Below are positions 9,692-21,118 of a stretch of 64,000 nucleotides of DNA, in pieces. Numbering within the stretch: position 1 is the stretch's first letter; every line of letters begins with the position of its first letter. The notes under the pieces were generated by a model. It searched no databases, had not been told where the DNA came from, and saw only the letters and a program-made list of their open reading frames with translations. Source of the stretch: Rhizomys pruinosus (taxonomy: Eukaryota; Chordata; Mammalia; Rodentia; Spalacidae); the NCBI GenBank assembly GCA_009823505.1, contig VZQC01009956.1, positions 722,995 to 786,994 on the forward strand. Direction: 5' to 3'. A program made the position numbers and the translations under genes.

Positions 9692-10479
9692 AGTTTACAG
9701 AGCTTAGATTGGGCTATTTCCCTGGACCACCTGAAGGACAGGTAGGTGCGCTGGTGCCTCAGCAAGGCAGATTGTGTGGATAACTGAATTAGTCTTGAGT
9801 GGCTATGGGGGTGGAGTCGCCCTGCTAGCTGGTATAAAAGATGGACCTCTTGTGTGTGTGGTACCTGGGTGCTGGGCCAGAGGGTCCGGAGAATCAGGAC
9901 AGGGCCAGAGCGGCTGCACCTTTGGGGCAGCTACCCAGAAATCACCTGGGTAAGTAGTTTGGAGCTGGGTTATATCCCGGGCCTGAGGCCCTTTGTGCAG
10001 GACCTGGGCACATGGGCCAGAGGGTCTGGAGAGTCGGACAGGGCCAGAGCGGCTGCACCTTTGGGGGCGGCTACCCCAGAAGTCACCTGGGCAAGTAGCT
10101 TTGGGAGCTGGGTTATTCCCGGGCCTGAGGCCTTTTGTGCAGGACCCGGGCACTGTGCCAGAGGGTCCGGAGAGTCGGAAGGGCAAGAGCGGCTGCCTTT
10201 GGGCAGGCTGCCGGGGCACGGGCTAGATCAAGCATATCATCCCCCCCCCCGCCATCGGTGAGACTCCAAGTGGACTTTTTTCTTGGAGAACCTTCAGACA
10301 GAAGAGAAGAGTGCTTTGGTTTCCAATATCCATCATAGCAACAAATTGAAAAGTAGACAAGTCCCATACCATGAAACAAGAGGAGGAAAGGGAACAAAAA
10401 AAAATAAAATAAAATAAAAGGCATCGAGGAGGAAAGCAAAACCATCCGCTATTTGTGATCTAACTGAACCACAAAAGGA
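9692..10479 (+). promoter_or_regulatory. L1 5' UTR with 2.6 tandem promoter monomers
   Basis: Two full GC-rich units of about 140 bp (9861-9999 and 10000-10141) and a partial third (10142-10225) repeat the motifs 'gccagagggtccggagag', 'agcggctgcacctttggg', 'cacctgggtaagtag' and 'ccgggcctgaggcc'. Each unit ends in 'gtgcag'. A TATA-like 'ggtataaaag' lies just upstream near 9831. Tandem 5' monomers acting as promoter units are known in mouse and rat L1s; this monomer sequence is not one I recognise. The segment 10226-10479 bridges to ORF1 and contains a C-run and an A-rich stretch. Confidence 0.8.
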
Positions 10480-11884
10480 AGCCCACATGCAGGGACACGA
10501 CGAAGGGACAACATGGAAAGGTCACAGGATATCCACACCAAGCTCTACCAAACATGTAGGAGATAGCTACAATGGGAACCCTTGGAGGAGACCCAAGGAG
10601 CAGATTTTAAGGAATAATTGCAGACAATGCAGAGAACTTAAGAACATAAAGAGGATTCAGAGAACTAAAGAGAGAGAATGAAAAACTCAAAAAGGACCTA
10701 GAGGTGACTACAATGACAAATATGCGAAAGAACTAAAGGAAAAAAAAAAAAAAAAAAAAAAAACTAGAAGAGAAAAATAAAGAATATAGAGAACTAAAGA
10801 GACGAGAATGAAAAACTCAAAAAGGACCTAGAGGGAACAATGACAAATTCAGAAAGAACTAAAGGAACAGACCAACAAACTCCAGAAGAAAGAACTAGAG
10901 GGAGAAAAAAACAAACGATCCGAAAGGAAGTAGAAACACTGAAAAAGGAGCCAACCAAACGAAGAAGGAGCACCAAGACGAGATTGAGAAGCACCAAGAA
11001 GAATGAGGAGCTCAGAAAGGAAATGGAAGTACTAAAGAAAACACAGGATGAAATGAAAAAGAATTAGAACACACATTCAATCAAGAAGAAAGGAAAGGAA
11101 AAACCCTCAGAAGTAGAGTGGAGGAAGCAGAACACAAGAATATCAGATCTGGAAGATAACGCAGAGCAATAAAAGCTCAAATAAAGACTACGAAAATTTA
11201 AAAATACACAAAGTGGAACAAACAGGAACTATGGGACACTAATGAAACGGTCAAACGCTGTATTCATAGGAAGAGGAAGGAGAAGAATCTCAAGAGAATA
11301 GTATTGAGCAGATCTTCAACAGAATAATAGATGAAAACTTCCCCAGACTAACAATGACAAACCCATACAAATACAAAAGCACATAGGACCCAAACAGACA
11401 AGATCAGAAAGAAAACACCCCATGCCATACATAGTTAAAATTCTAGATGCAAAAACAAAGGCAAAATTCTGAGGACACAAAAGAAAAAAACAAGTCACAT
11501 ACAAAGGGAAACCCATCAAATCACAACTGACTTCTCCCCTCAAACCATGAAAGCAAGCAGAAACATGAGCAAGCATTCCCAGTGTTAAGGGACAATAGAT
11601 GCCAACCCAGAATACTTTACCCAGCAAAAATGTGACTATACCTGAAGGAGAGAGAAAGACTTCCATGACATAAACAAGATGATGGAATTAATTCTGAAGG
11701 AAAACCAACCTTCATAAATACTTGAAGCAATCCAAAGGGCAGAAAGAGGAGGCAAACAATCCTCAAACACATAGGAAAAGAAAATAATAAAACTAACCAT
11801 AGGAGAAAAATCAGAGGCTAGAAGCCAAATGGATAATGAAAGTGAAAGGGAAGCAACATCCATCTTTCAATTATAACCTTAAAT
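10480..11884 (+). pseudogene. L1 ORF1 (RNA-binding protein), broken
   Basis: L1 ORF1 encodes a trimeric RNA chaperone with a coiled coil and an RRM. A-rich, K/E-rich sequence from about 10640 to 11060 reads as degenerate coiled coil, including an internally repeated 'gagaatgaaaaactcaaaaa' block at about 10674 and 10806 separated by a pure A-run. The frame is interrupted many times. The ORF1 3' end is recognised near 11600 by 'ccaacccagaatactttac' and 'cagcaaaaatgtgac'. The hydrophobic minus-strand frames here are antisense to the A-rich coil. Confidence 0.8.
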
Positions 11885-13135
11885 ATTAATGCTAAACTCC
11901 CCAATCAAAAGGCATAGACTGGGAGAATGGATTAGGAAACAAAACCATCTCATGCTGTTACAAGAAGCCCATCTCAATCTCAAGGATGGATAGGCACCAA
12001 CTTAAGGTGAAGAGTGGAAGAAAGATTCCAAGCAAATGATACCAAAAAGAAAGCGGGTGTGGCTATTCTAATATCAACACAAAATAGACTTCAAAGCAAA
12101 AGAAATCAAAAGAGACACAAGAGGGGCCATTACATCTTTATTAAAGGAACAATTGACGATGAAGATTTCACAATCATAAATTATATCACCAAACACGGTG
12201 CACCAATCTTTATAAAGACAATTCTTAAGGACCTCAAGGCACAGATTAACCCCAGCACATTAATATAGGGGACTTAAATACCCCATTAAGTCCCCTAGAC
12301 AGGTCAACAGACAAAGGATAAACAGAGAGATATCGGAACTAAATGACACCATACACCAAATGGACCTCACACTCATCTATCGAATATTTCACCCAAACGC
12401 CAGAGAATACGCTTTCTACTCAGCACCTCATGGACATTACTCCAAAATACACCAATACTGGGACACAGGGAAAAACCTCAAATCAATAAAAAGATTGAAA
12501 TAATCTCATGCATTCTATCAGAACACAAGTGCAATAAAACTCATATCAACACCAGAATAAACCCTACATCCTACATGAACACATGAGACTAAACAACACT
12601 CTCTTGAATAATGAGTGGGTCAAGGAAGAAATAAAGAAAGAAATAAAACATTCCTGGAACTGAATGACAATGATAAAACACACGCAAAATCTATGGGACT
12701 TTAAAAGCAGTCCTAAGAGGGGAAGTTATAGCTCTAAGTGCCTGACACTAAAAAAAAGAAAGAGACATGTGAATGATCTAACACTGCAGCTAAAAATACT
12801 CGAGAGACAACAACAAATGAACCCTAATGGAGCAGACAAGAAGAAATAACAAATCAGAGCAGAGATCATGAAATAGAACAAAGAAAACCATACAAAAAAT
12901 CAATGAATCAAAGTTGGTTTTTGAGAGAATAAACAAGATAGAAAGACCTCTAGCCCAGTTAACCAAAAGAGAAGGGGAACAATTCCAAATCAATAAATCT
13001 GTGATGAAAGGGGAAATATCACAACAGACAATGAAAAGATCCAGACATTCATATGGGACTACTTCAATAAACTTATATTCTACTAATTTTGAAAACCTAG
13101 AAGAAAGGATGACTATATGAAATCCTGGAATCACC
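11885..13135 (+). pseudogene. L1 ORF2 N-terminal part (endonuclease and following), broken
   Basis: Begins with the endonuclease region: 'caatcaaaaggcatagac', 'cccatctcaatctcaagg' and 'gctattctaatatcaacac' are typical L1 ORF2 landmarks. Around 12900-13130 the linker before reverse transcriptase is seen ('agttggtttttgagagaat', 'acattcatatgggactact'). Frequent stops and frameshifts. The product would nick target DNA and reverse-transcribe L1 RNA; nothing here could do so. Confidence 0.82.
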
Positions 13136-13189
13136 AAAGCTCAACCAAGAAGAGATGACAGCCTAAATAGACCAATAGTACAGGATGGA

Positions 13190-14080
13190 CTACAAGACTA
13201 GGTGTAGGAAAAAGACTTCTAAAATCAGACAGCAGCTGCACAAGAAATAAGATCAAACAATTGACAAATGGGATCTCCTTAAACTCAAAAGCTTCTGTAC
13301 ATCAAAAAAACAATAAAGGAAGTGAAAGAGAAAACCCAACAGAGTAGGAGGAAACCTTCACTTGCAGACCACATCTGACAAAGCATTAATCTCCATAGTA
13401 TACACAGCTACTCGCAAAAACAAAAAAGAACGAGAGAAAACAAATGAACCATCAAAAGATGGAGCAAAGATCTGATTAGAGACTTCACCAGGAGGCAATA
13501 GAGATGGCCGAGAAACAATCTTAAGAAGCTGTTCACGCACTTGGAAATTGAGGAAATGCAAATTAAAACCACTTTGAGGTCTCCACCTTACTCCAACTAC
13601 GACTGGCTGGATGCAAGAAACACAACTGATACAAGGTGCTGGAGAGAGTTAGTGGAGAAAGTGGGGAACACTCATCCATTGCTGTGGGAATGTAAGATGG
13701 TACGCCACGATGGAAAGAGTGTGGGAGAACCTCTTAAAGACCAAAACGATGCCTGCCATTTGACCCATTCATCCCTACCACTCCTGGGTAATACACACAA
13801 GACACATCTTACTGCAAAGAATACATGCACAGCTATGGTTTATTTGCAGCTCTAGTTAACAATAGCAAAATGCGGGAAACCACCCAGGTGGCCCCTCAAC
13901 TGACGAGTGGAAGAGACAGCAAATGTGGTACATGTATACAATGGAGTTTATGCACATAAAGAGGGACAACATCATGAACATTGCAGGTAAATGGATGAGC
14001 TAGAAGACAGTTATGTTAAGTGAAGTAACACAGTCCCAGAAACAAAAGTAACACAAAGATGGTTGTCCCTCATATGTGGA
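13190..14080 (+). pseudogene. L1 ORF2 C-terminal part, broken
   Basis: Resumes after the deleted reverse transcriptase core with 'aaatgggatctccttaaac' and 'aaaagcttctgtacatc', then 'acactcatccattgctgtgg', 'tatttgcagctctagttaac' (usually 'ataatag'), 'aatgtggtacatgtataca' and 'aaatggatgagctagaaga', all in canonical L1 order. A frame of 104 codons at 13541-13855 is a piece of it. A shorter homologous fragment lies at 39060-39490. Confidence 0.87.
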
Positions 14081-16345
14081 TGCTAGTTTACAATAACCCA
14101 GATTAGACTATTTCTCATGGAGAGGGAAAGCATAGTAAAAGAAACAACAACAGAAAAACTGCATCAAAAACGGGATGAAATGTGGTGAATTGGGAAAGGG
14201 GGAGGGGTTGGAGAGGGAAGGGTTGTATATTCATTGGAGATGCTGTTATATTGATGTGAGTTCAAAATTAGTACCCAGTTTTGCTTAGACATGTCTACAG
14301 GAAACATGGTGTCCTTAGGACTTAGTAAAAGTAAATATGTGTTCTATATTATCAACATTGTTACAGACTCGTAATAAAAACGGTAATGCATCTGAGTAAA
14401 TGGAGATATAATCGCTGTTGTCCACATTTGTTTTACATAAAATGTGTAGGCAATAACTTTGGGTTGGCACACACATGTTTTCCATAATTCTCTGTTGTAC
14501 AGTATCACCTTGTGCCATCTCTTTAAGATGATTTAACGTAAAAAAAAATAAGTTTGCTTCCCAAGTTAATCATATATGTCATCCAAAACAACGTGAGTGA
14601 ATTTGATGAAATCTGTGCCTTGATTCCACCCTATAGTTACCTATAATACAACTGTCTTCTGGAATTCATGGGTTAAAAAAAGGGGGGGATACAGATAGAC
14701 ATGAAAACCTTTTTGTCAAAAAACTTGCAATTCAAATCCTAAAACTAACTATGGGAAAAGATTTGTGGGTCCCAACAACACAAAATGTCACCACTTACTG
14801 GCTGAGAAAAAAGATACAGCTTGCATGAGTAGGATTTAACCAGAAAGTGCCAACTGAAAGGTTGACTCATCTGAACATCAAAAGAAGAGAAAGCCTCAGC
14901 GAGATAAACACCGAACCCCCTTGTGACTCCTACTTGTAACAACTAGTTATAATAGTCCTAATAAACTTACCTTATAGGTGCTGCAAGGTTTTGCACATGA
15001 GAGACTTCTTGCCTCCCCCCCCTAAGAGAAAGGAGAAATATGATGATGATGATCGCTCTCCAACTGTAAATTGGAGACAACTATTATAGAGTAATCTCTT
15101 ATAAAACCAGTAAAACTGCCTTCTTTATTGACTAATAGGCATAAGAACTGTGAAAAGGATTATCCTCTGTTCAGAACAAATATAATACTAAAGTCCTTAA
15201 GCTATATCTTAAGCAAAATATATATACAGGAGCTCTGGACATCAGCAATGGATTATTCACCAGGGAGATGTGGCCAGGGGATCCAAGGCCCCACAAAAGG
15301 TAAAGGCTCCTTGCCTCTAAACTGGGATACCTGCAAAAAAAGAGGCGATAAGTCCCTGTGCCAAAAGACCTGACATTAAACATGGAAACGATGTATTGGA
15401 CCACACATGCAAGTGTACAGGCACTCCACTAAGGACATGCAGAGAGTGTTACCAAGGCCACTAAACCAATAAGCAAATAGGGTCTCCCCTGAGTCAAGCA
15501 ACGACTCCATTCGTCAGCACCAGCTACACCCCACCTGCCTGGAAATACTGTGCAGCAGAGGCAGCCATATGCCTGTATATCCCAAACCTAATTGGCTATT
15601 GGCTCTCTCCTTGGAGGAATAACCCATGGCTGATGCCACAAGCTTACAGCCTCTACAGGTTAGGAGATGTTATAAGCCACAGTAAGACCCTGTCATATTA
15701 AACAGGAGAAAATGTAATTCATGGATTAACATATCATCCAAACATATGTGTCTATACCAAAGTAACCAACTATAACTATTAGTGCTCTTTAAATACCTAT
15801 ATATCTAACTGCTTGTGTTTCATTAGTAGGATCAAAAGGTTATTCCTGGACAAACTGTCAACCCATGAAAGGAAACAGCCAGAATTGACCAGAGTCCAAG
15901 ACAACAGCTCCAGAGAGAGTGGACTGCTTTGCTTCTCATCCACCTGTGCCCCTTTCCTAAGCCTAGGGAAAAATCTGTGGAAGAGGGGGCATGGTAGAAT
16001 GTAAGGGCTGTGATTGGGGAGAATGGTGAAACTACAGCAATGTAGTCTGGACACTCATTTGATCAACTTGATTGAATATATAACCCCTCACCCCCTGCTG
16101 GATGTTGGGGCTGTGGGGGTTTGGGCACAATAGCCTGTAAATTGGTTTCATATGAAGGATGCTTGTACTCATGGATCATCACTTATAGCTAAAAAATGAA
16201 AAAAAAAAAAACAGAGAAAGATGCAGGACAGTTATGGCAAAATGCATGATCTGGGAGGGGTGGGGTAGGAGGGAAAGGAAAGGGAAATATGCCTGATCTG
16301 AATTGGAAAATGATGTATGAAATGTACAAAGCACCAATAAAAAAA
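14081..16345 (+). repeat. L1 3' region including repeat Q copy 3
   Basis: 14081-14330 is L1 3' UTR-like, with a 'gggaaagggggaggggttgg' stretch. 14330-14725 is not recognised. 14725-15400 matches 54485-55790 loosely, for example 'gactaataggcataagaactg' versus 'gactaacaggcatgaagtctg'. 15400-16345 is Q copy 3, the most complete, ending 'gatgtatgaaatgtacaaag' then AATAAA and an A-tail. The poly(A) end is strong evidence that Q is a 3' end of a non-LTR retroelement. Confidence 0.6.
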
Positions 16346-17725
16346 AAAGATGGACCTGTTGCCACTGTGAGGCTTGAATGCACAGAGATTAATCAGGCGA
16401 TTTCCCAGGACCATCTGATGCAGAGAGTACCTGGGTGAGCTAAGCATTTCCCACCCCCCGCACACATACACACAACTGGAATTGTTGAGGGAGTGACCAA
16501 GTGTGACCAGAGTACTGATTCTCGTGTGCAAGGCAAGACAATAAATGAAACAGTGAACCTGAGACAACTCTAGTCCCTCATCACCAAGCCCTAGAAATAA
16601 CCTGGAAAAATGGGCTGGCAGTAAGCAGAGTGAGAACAGTGCTCAGCAGGGTACAGACTGGGTTATTCCCTGCCCAGTTTTTGGAGAACCTTCAGAACAG
16701 AAAGGGAAGAGTGAGTTAGACTTCCAATATATAACCAAAATTGAAAGCCTGAACCCTAGACATGTCAACACTCCATAAACAAGGAGAAACAAAACAAAAC
16801 AAAAAAAGAAGGCATCTGAAGGAGGCAAGCAAAGCAAGCCTTCAAGACAGTGAAGAAATATTTGAGATTCGCAAGAGAATACAAACAAAAAGATCCCACA
16901 AGCCAAAACCACAACAAAAGAACAACATGGGATAAGTACGAAATAATTCCACACCAATCTCTGCCAACCATTTAGGAGATTCCTACAATGTTAACTCCCT
17001 AGAGGTAACCCAGGCACAGATCTTAGAAGAACAATTGCAGACATATCCAAAGAAATCAAAGAATATAAAGAACAAGTCAGAGAACTAAGGAGAGAGAATG
17101 AAAAATTCAGAAGGACCTAGATGGAGAAAATGAAAAACTTTGAAAGAAGTAAAGGGAGAGAATGACAAACGCCAAAAAGAACAAGAGGTAGAAAACGACA
17201 AACTCCAGAAGGAAGTGGAAACACTGTAAAGATCCCATGCTGAAATGAAAAAGGAAACCAACCAGGAAAGCAAGTAGCTACAGGAAAAGATTGAGACGCT
17301 TCAGAATGAAGTGGAAATACTAAAGAAATCACAGGATGAAATGAAAAAGGAAATCAAACACTCATCCAATCAAGAGGAAAGGAAAGGGGAAAGCCTCAGA
17401 AGTAGAATGGAGGAAGCAGAAAATAAAAGAATGTCAGACCTGGTAGATAACACAAAACAACTAAAAACCTCAAGTAAAGATAATGAAAAATTTTAACATA
17501 CACAAAAGTGGAACCAGGAAATGTGGGACACTATGAAAAGATCAAACCTCCACATCATAGGAATAGAAGAAGGGGAAGAATCCCAAGAAAATGGTATGGA
17601 TCAGATCTTCAACAGAATAATAGATGAAAAATTCCCCCAAACTAAAAAAAGACAAATCCACACAAATAAAGGAAGCACATGGAACTCCAAACAGACACGA
17701 TCAGAAAATAAAATGTACATGGTAC
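16346..17725 (+). mobile_element. second L1: 5' UTR and ORF1, truncated
   Basis: Begins directly after the A-tail of the preceding element. 16395-16440 matches the 5' edge of the other L1 ('tttcccaggaccatctgatg' versus its 'tttccctggaccacctgaag'). It lacks the GC-rich monomers. The 'tggagaaccttcagaacag' stretch before ORF1 is shared. ORF1 coiled-coil codons are readable at 17080-17500 in pieces (for example 17311-17496), with stops between. It ends about 17725 in ORF1, before ORF2. Confidence 0.8.
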
Positions 17726-18897
17726 TAAACCTTCATAATTACTAATGCTCTGTTTATCCAAGTTCCCCACTGGTCCATAAAGACATTCATCTTGTACAAA
17801 GTTCCATTCTGACCCTTAGTATATATCAGATAAAACACAAGACCTAACCCACTGACTCTTTTCCTACAGTTCATGAAATGATACACAGCAAAGACTTCTA
17901 AGGCACAGTATTGATCCCTTGGTAACTCCTTTGTTTCCTAAAATGAGAAATTACTCAATATTGGCCCCTACTCCCACAAGAGGATGGACTTGTGTAGGCA
18001 GTTCTGTGTCTATTGCTGTGTCTATTTCTTTGTTTCTTTCTCTAACATATTTATATTTCCTTATTCCCTCTCCCTCTTTTTTTCAATTTCTCTCTCATCT
18101 CACCATTATTATAACTGAATAAATCTAATTTTCTTGGTCATATCCCTGTTTTTGTTTTTCATCTCAATATCCCTATGTTGTCCATTGCTTTTCTTACTCT
18201 GACCTTGTTCAGTGATCAAGCATGTATAATCCTGGGCTCTCCTCAAGAACATAAATTTGTTGAGAATAATCTAGACATAGTATGGTCAGAGTAATAAGGT
18301 AATTTATCAATGCGAGTATGGCTCATCTTGAGACCCAAAGATCAGACTACACTGTCCACCAGAACAAAGAATAAACAGAAAGTCATAAATATTTTTGAGT
18401 TGCTAGTGATTCATGCTTTGTTTTCATTTAGATCCAAATACCCATATAACATTAAAGAGAAAACAGCATATGAGAAAGTAGTTTTCAGAAACTACGTTTC
18501 AATAAGCCAATTAGAGGAATGGAAATAAGGAATATGCTCATATGAAAGTGTCACAAAGGGCAGCTTGGTAAAAGTTATCATACAAAGGTGATTGCTGTCT
18601 TAAACTTGGGCAAATAACACATGTTCATATGATACTGCATTATACATTTGATTTCCAATTACATGAAATTATGTGCTTATCTTTATTCTATTCAGAGACC
18701 AACTTTATGAACATAGTAATGGATATCACACAAATCACTGTATGATCATGCACAGCACTATAGATGCATTGTGCGGTTCACAGAATACTTTGCTCTCTGC
18801 CCTTGCTACCTTGGGCAACTCCACTTCACTTACTTCAATGTAGAGTCAGTTTGGGTTTCCAATATTGAACATTACTTTCAAAGAACATATTGTTACA
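17726..18897. other. unrecognised DNA, possibly an old LTR in part
   Basis: No coding feature. 17750-18150 ends in a pyrimidine-rich stretch and AATAAA-like 'gaataaatctaat', which could be a decayed LTR, but I cannot name one. The rest is plain AT-rich sequence. Confidence 0.3.
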
Positions 18898-19231
18898 TGT
18901 AGTAGTCTGTATGCTGAGAATTACACAGTGCACCTGCACAGAGCTTGTCCCTCATCAACCTAAACTGCCCTAGGCAGGCAACCATACAAGCAACTGAATT
19001 GCAGACTTAAGCCAATCACAAGGCAACATGATGACTTCACTAAGAAGAGAGCAGAATTCAAACAGTACATAAACCCTAACCTGCCCCCAGTAAATGAGTC
19101 TGTGGTAGCTCGCCTTCTGCCCACATTCACCCAACTCCCAGGGTCTGTGTTGTGTTGACTCTATGCTTCTTGCCCCCTTTCATTCATGGTCAGACCACAA
19201 AAGTCCCTGGAGGCCCAGGGGATTGACTGCA
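18898..19231 (+). mobile_element. 5' LTR of retrovirus E1
   Basis: Starts TGTAGTAG and ends at 'ttgactgca', immediately before the primer site. Shared with four other LTRs in this window. Contains a CCAAT box ('gccaatcacaaggc', near 19013), a TATA-like 'acataaacc' near 19068, and an 'agtaaatgag' in place of the AATAAA seen in its relatives. Confidence 0.92.
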
Positions 19232-19233
19232 TC

Positions 19234-19248
19234 TGGTGCCCAACATGG
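19234..19248 (+). promoter_or_regulatory. primer binding site, tRNA-Lys type (E1)
   Basis: TGGTGCCCAACATGG follows the LTR after two bases. It matches the complement of the tRNA-Lys(CUU) 3' end with two differences. E2 and E3 have better matches, so the family primes with tRNA-Lys1,2 like HERV-K-type class II retroviruses. Confidence 0.85.
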
Positions 19249-19366
19249 TTTTTCAACCCCCTGGTGCTGGTGGGGCACCTCCTCCATTGGTCTGTGAGTA
19301 GACCCCCTTTTGTGTTCTTTGTTCTTTTTGGCCACACGCTAGGGTGAGCGCCCGGCCCATCCCCTC

Positions 19367-19412
<46 letters not shown>
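19367..19412. repeat. (CA)n microsatellite in E1 leader
   Basis: Pure CA repeat of about 46 bp, absent from the same place in E2 and E3, so an expansion private to this copy. Confidence 0.96.
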
Positions 19413-19413
<1 letters not shown>

Positions 19414-19438
19414 CTCCTCTTTAGCATTTCCTGCCCTC

Positions 19439-19752
19439 ATGGATAATATTCCTCCCCACATTCTGGAGCCACAGATGGCTGCCCAAAGGCTCTCCTCCAA
19501 ACCTGTGGCCTTAAAGTGAAATCCCGGGACTTGGATTCATTTGGGAGGAGGCCGTTTGCATTGCCCCTCTTTGCCATAATTGCGAGCCTTAAGGGCTCCT
19601 TGGCAGAGGATGTTCTGCATGAGTATAACTCAGCCTGCCACAAGAATGCTGAGAAGAATTTGGCCCTGGTCTGTGTCCCTGACTTTCACCAGGATGAGGA
19701 AGGTTCCTCCCCATCCCAACACCCCCAAACTCCCTTCAGCTTCCCATGCTAG
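19439..19752 (+). pseudogene. retroviral gag start (matrix-like), frameshifted (E1)
   Basis: Homologous to the open frames at 31041 (E2) and 41647 (E3). It starts MDNIPPHILEPQMAAQ. One base is lost in the 'gcccaaagg' stretch near 19476, where E3 reads 'gccctaaagg', which shifts the frame. The downstream part is recovered from 19516. The family resembles the N-terminal matrix domain of class II retroviral Gag, which lines the inner membrane of particles. It has aspartate, not glycine, after the first Met, so it could not be myristoylated. Confidence 0.65.
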
Positions 19753-20513
19753 GGATACTCATTCGCCTCCCCCACACACCAATATACCCTTGGAGGGGGG
19801 TCCAGGAAGCTTTCTACCAAAAGAGGGACTAGAGACAATCTCGATCAGCCAACCATGTCTTTTGGGTAAGAAAGAGCTCAATTCTTTTTTTTTTTTTCTT
19901 TTTACTTTCACATTGCTTTTGTTTAAACTTCAGTTTCTGGTCTGCGGTGCTCAGTTAGGAGAAACTGGATGAAGTATTGCTCCTCGAGCAGGGAGATGGG
20001 TGTCAGCCCAACTCTCCACTGGTAGAAGGGGAACACAGGGTTCATCTCAGTGATTTGGAATCTGGGCAAGGCGTCCGGATTTTTGGTTCCGGGACCGACA
20101 GGGCATTGGTTCCGTGTACACAATGTTTCCTCTCTTCTTCTATGTCCTGTGTTTATGGTAATTGTTCTTCCGTGTGTCTAAGTTTTTGTGTGTGTTTGTC
20201 ATTCGGTCATTATAATTGTGTCATGTTGGTTCTGTCAAAAAAAGTGGCCACTTCAAGTTTCTATCCTATATGTGCAAAGAATCATTCATTTTGTCATGCC
20301 AGATTAGATATGCATGTGCAAACCTTAAAATATGGATATTTAAAAATGCATTTAAAGGCCTAAAATTTGGATACTGTAGACATCTCTAAATTTAAATTTC
20401 ACAATAGGTGGTATAATTGTTTATAGGAGTCAGCCTCTGAGTTGACTGTTGAAGGATCCTATTTTTCTAGCTGAACTTTTGGTTCGTGTTTGCTTTTAAA
20501 AGGATTGTTTGAG

Positions 20514-20677
20514 GAGCCAGGCAGGTTGGTAGTGCATGCCTTTAATCCTAGCACTTGGGAGGCAGAGGCAAGGGGATCTTTGTGAGCTCAAGGCTAGCCT
20601 GGTCTACAGAGTGAGTTCCAGGACAGCTGGGGCTATAGGGAGACTCTGTCTCAAAAACACCAAAAAAAGAAAAAGAA
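20514..20677 (+). mobile_element. B1 SINE, private to E1
   Basis: Well-preserved B1 with A-rich tail. Target-site duplication 'aaaaggattgtttga' (20498-20512) and 'aaaaggattatttga' (20676-20690). E2 (near 32135) and E3 (near 42590) have the unoccupied site. Confidence 0.96.
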
Positions 20678-20846
20678 AAGGATTATTTGACGTAACTTGC
20701 TTGCTTGCTTTGGAAGGATTTTGCAATGAATATTCAGTCTACTTTGTGGTTATCTTTTTTGAGACCTCTGTGGGCCAGATTCTCTGGGTGGATGTATCCC
20801 TAATTTAACATATTAACTAGCCTTCTGGACTGGGAATGAATTTTTG

Positions 20847-20990
20847 GATCAAGTGTGGTGGCACACATCTTTAATCCAAGTGTTCAGGAGGCTGAGGCAG
20901 GCAGTTCTTTGTGAGCTCAAGGTCAGCCCATCTGGTGTTCTTTGGTGCATTTCCACCCAGGTGCTATGCAGAAACTCCATCTCAAAGGAA
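20847..20990 (+). mobile_element. old B1 resident in the E retrovirus family (E1 copy)
   Basis: Diverged B1 ('gtgtggtggcacacatcttt', 'aggaggctgaggcaggcag') at the same internal position in all three copies, with the same odd 3' half containing 'ctttggtgcatttccaccca'. It therefore inserted once into an ancestor and spread with the retrovirus. Confidence 0.88.
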
Positions 20991-21118
20991 CAGAGATAAA
21001 CTGCCTTTTACTACCTAGTAAAATTTCATCAGCATTTAGTCAGGAATCCTGATCTGCCTTGGGATGAGGTTTTTAGAGTTTGGGGAATTCCTGAGCTCTC
21101 TGAAGTGCCCACATGGAA

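Larger units (their letters stand above)
9692..16345 (+). mobile_element. L1 LINE, full-span but heavily deleted
   Basis: In order: 5' UTR with GC-rich tandem monomers (9692-10480), ORF1 remains, the first part of ORF2, a jump of more than 2 kb of ORF2 near 13135-13190, the ORF2 C-terminal part, and a long 3' region ending in an A-tail at about 16345. Treating 14330-16345 as part of the same element is inference; the 14725-16345 part recurs at about 54485-56682 with the same order. ORF1 and ORF2 are broken, so the copy is dead. Confidence 0.75.
18898..21118 (+). mobile_element. class II endogenous retrovirus E1 (5' part only)
   Basis: 5' LTR, tRNA-Lys-type primer site, leader, broken gag start, then non-coding interior that matches E2 (30534 on) and E3 (41163 on) in order. 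Homology stops near 21118 at the 'gtgcccacatgg' stretch, so the 3' two thirds are missing. It contains a young B1 (20514-20677) absent from E2 and E3, and the family-resident old B1 (20847-20990). Confidence 0.88.

Noticed and set aside
9803..10261. overlapping Pro/Gly/Arg-rich frames on both strands
   Set aside because: Produced by the GC-rich L1 promoter monomers; the repeated peptide blocks follow the 140 bp period.
16643..17332. hydrophobic minus-strand frames
   Set aside because: Antisense of the A-rich, Lys/Glu-rich L1 ORF1 coiled coil, which always reads as Phe/Leu/Ser-rich.
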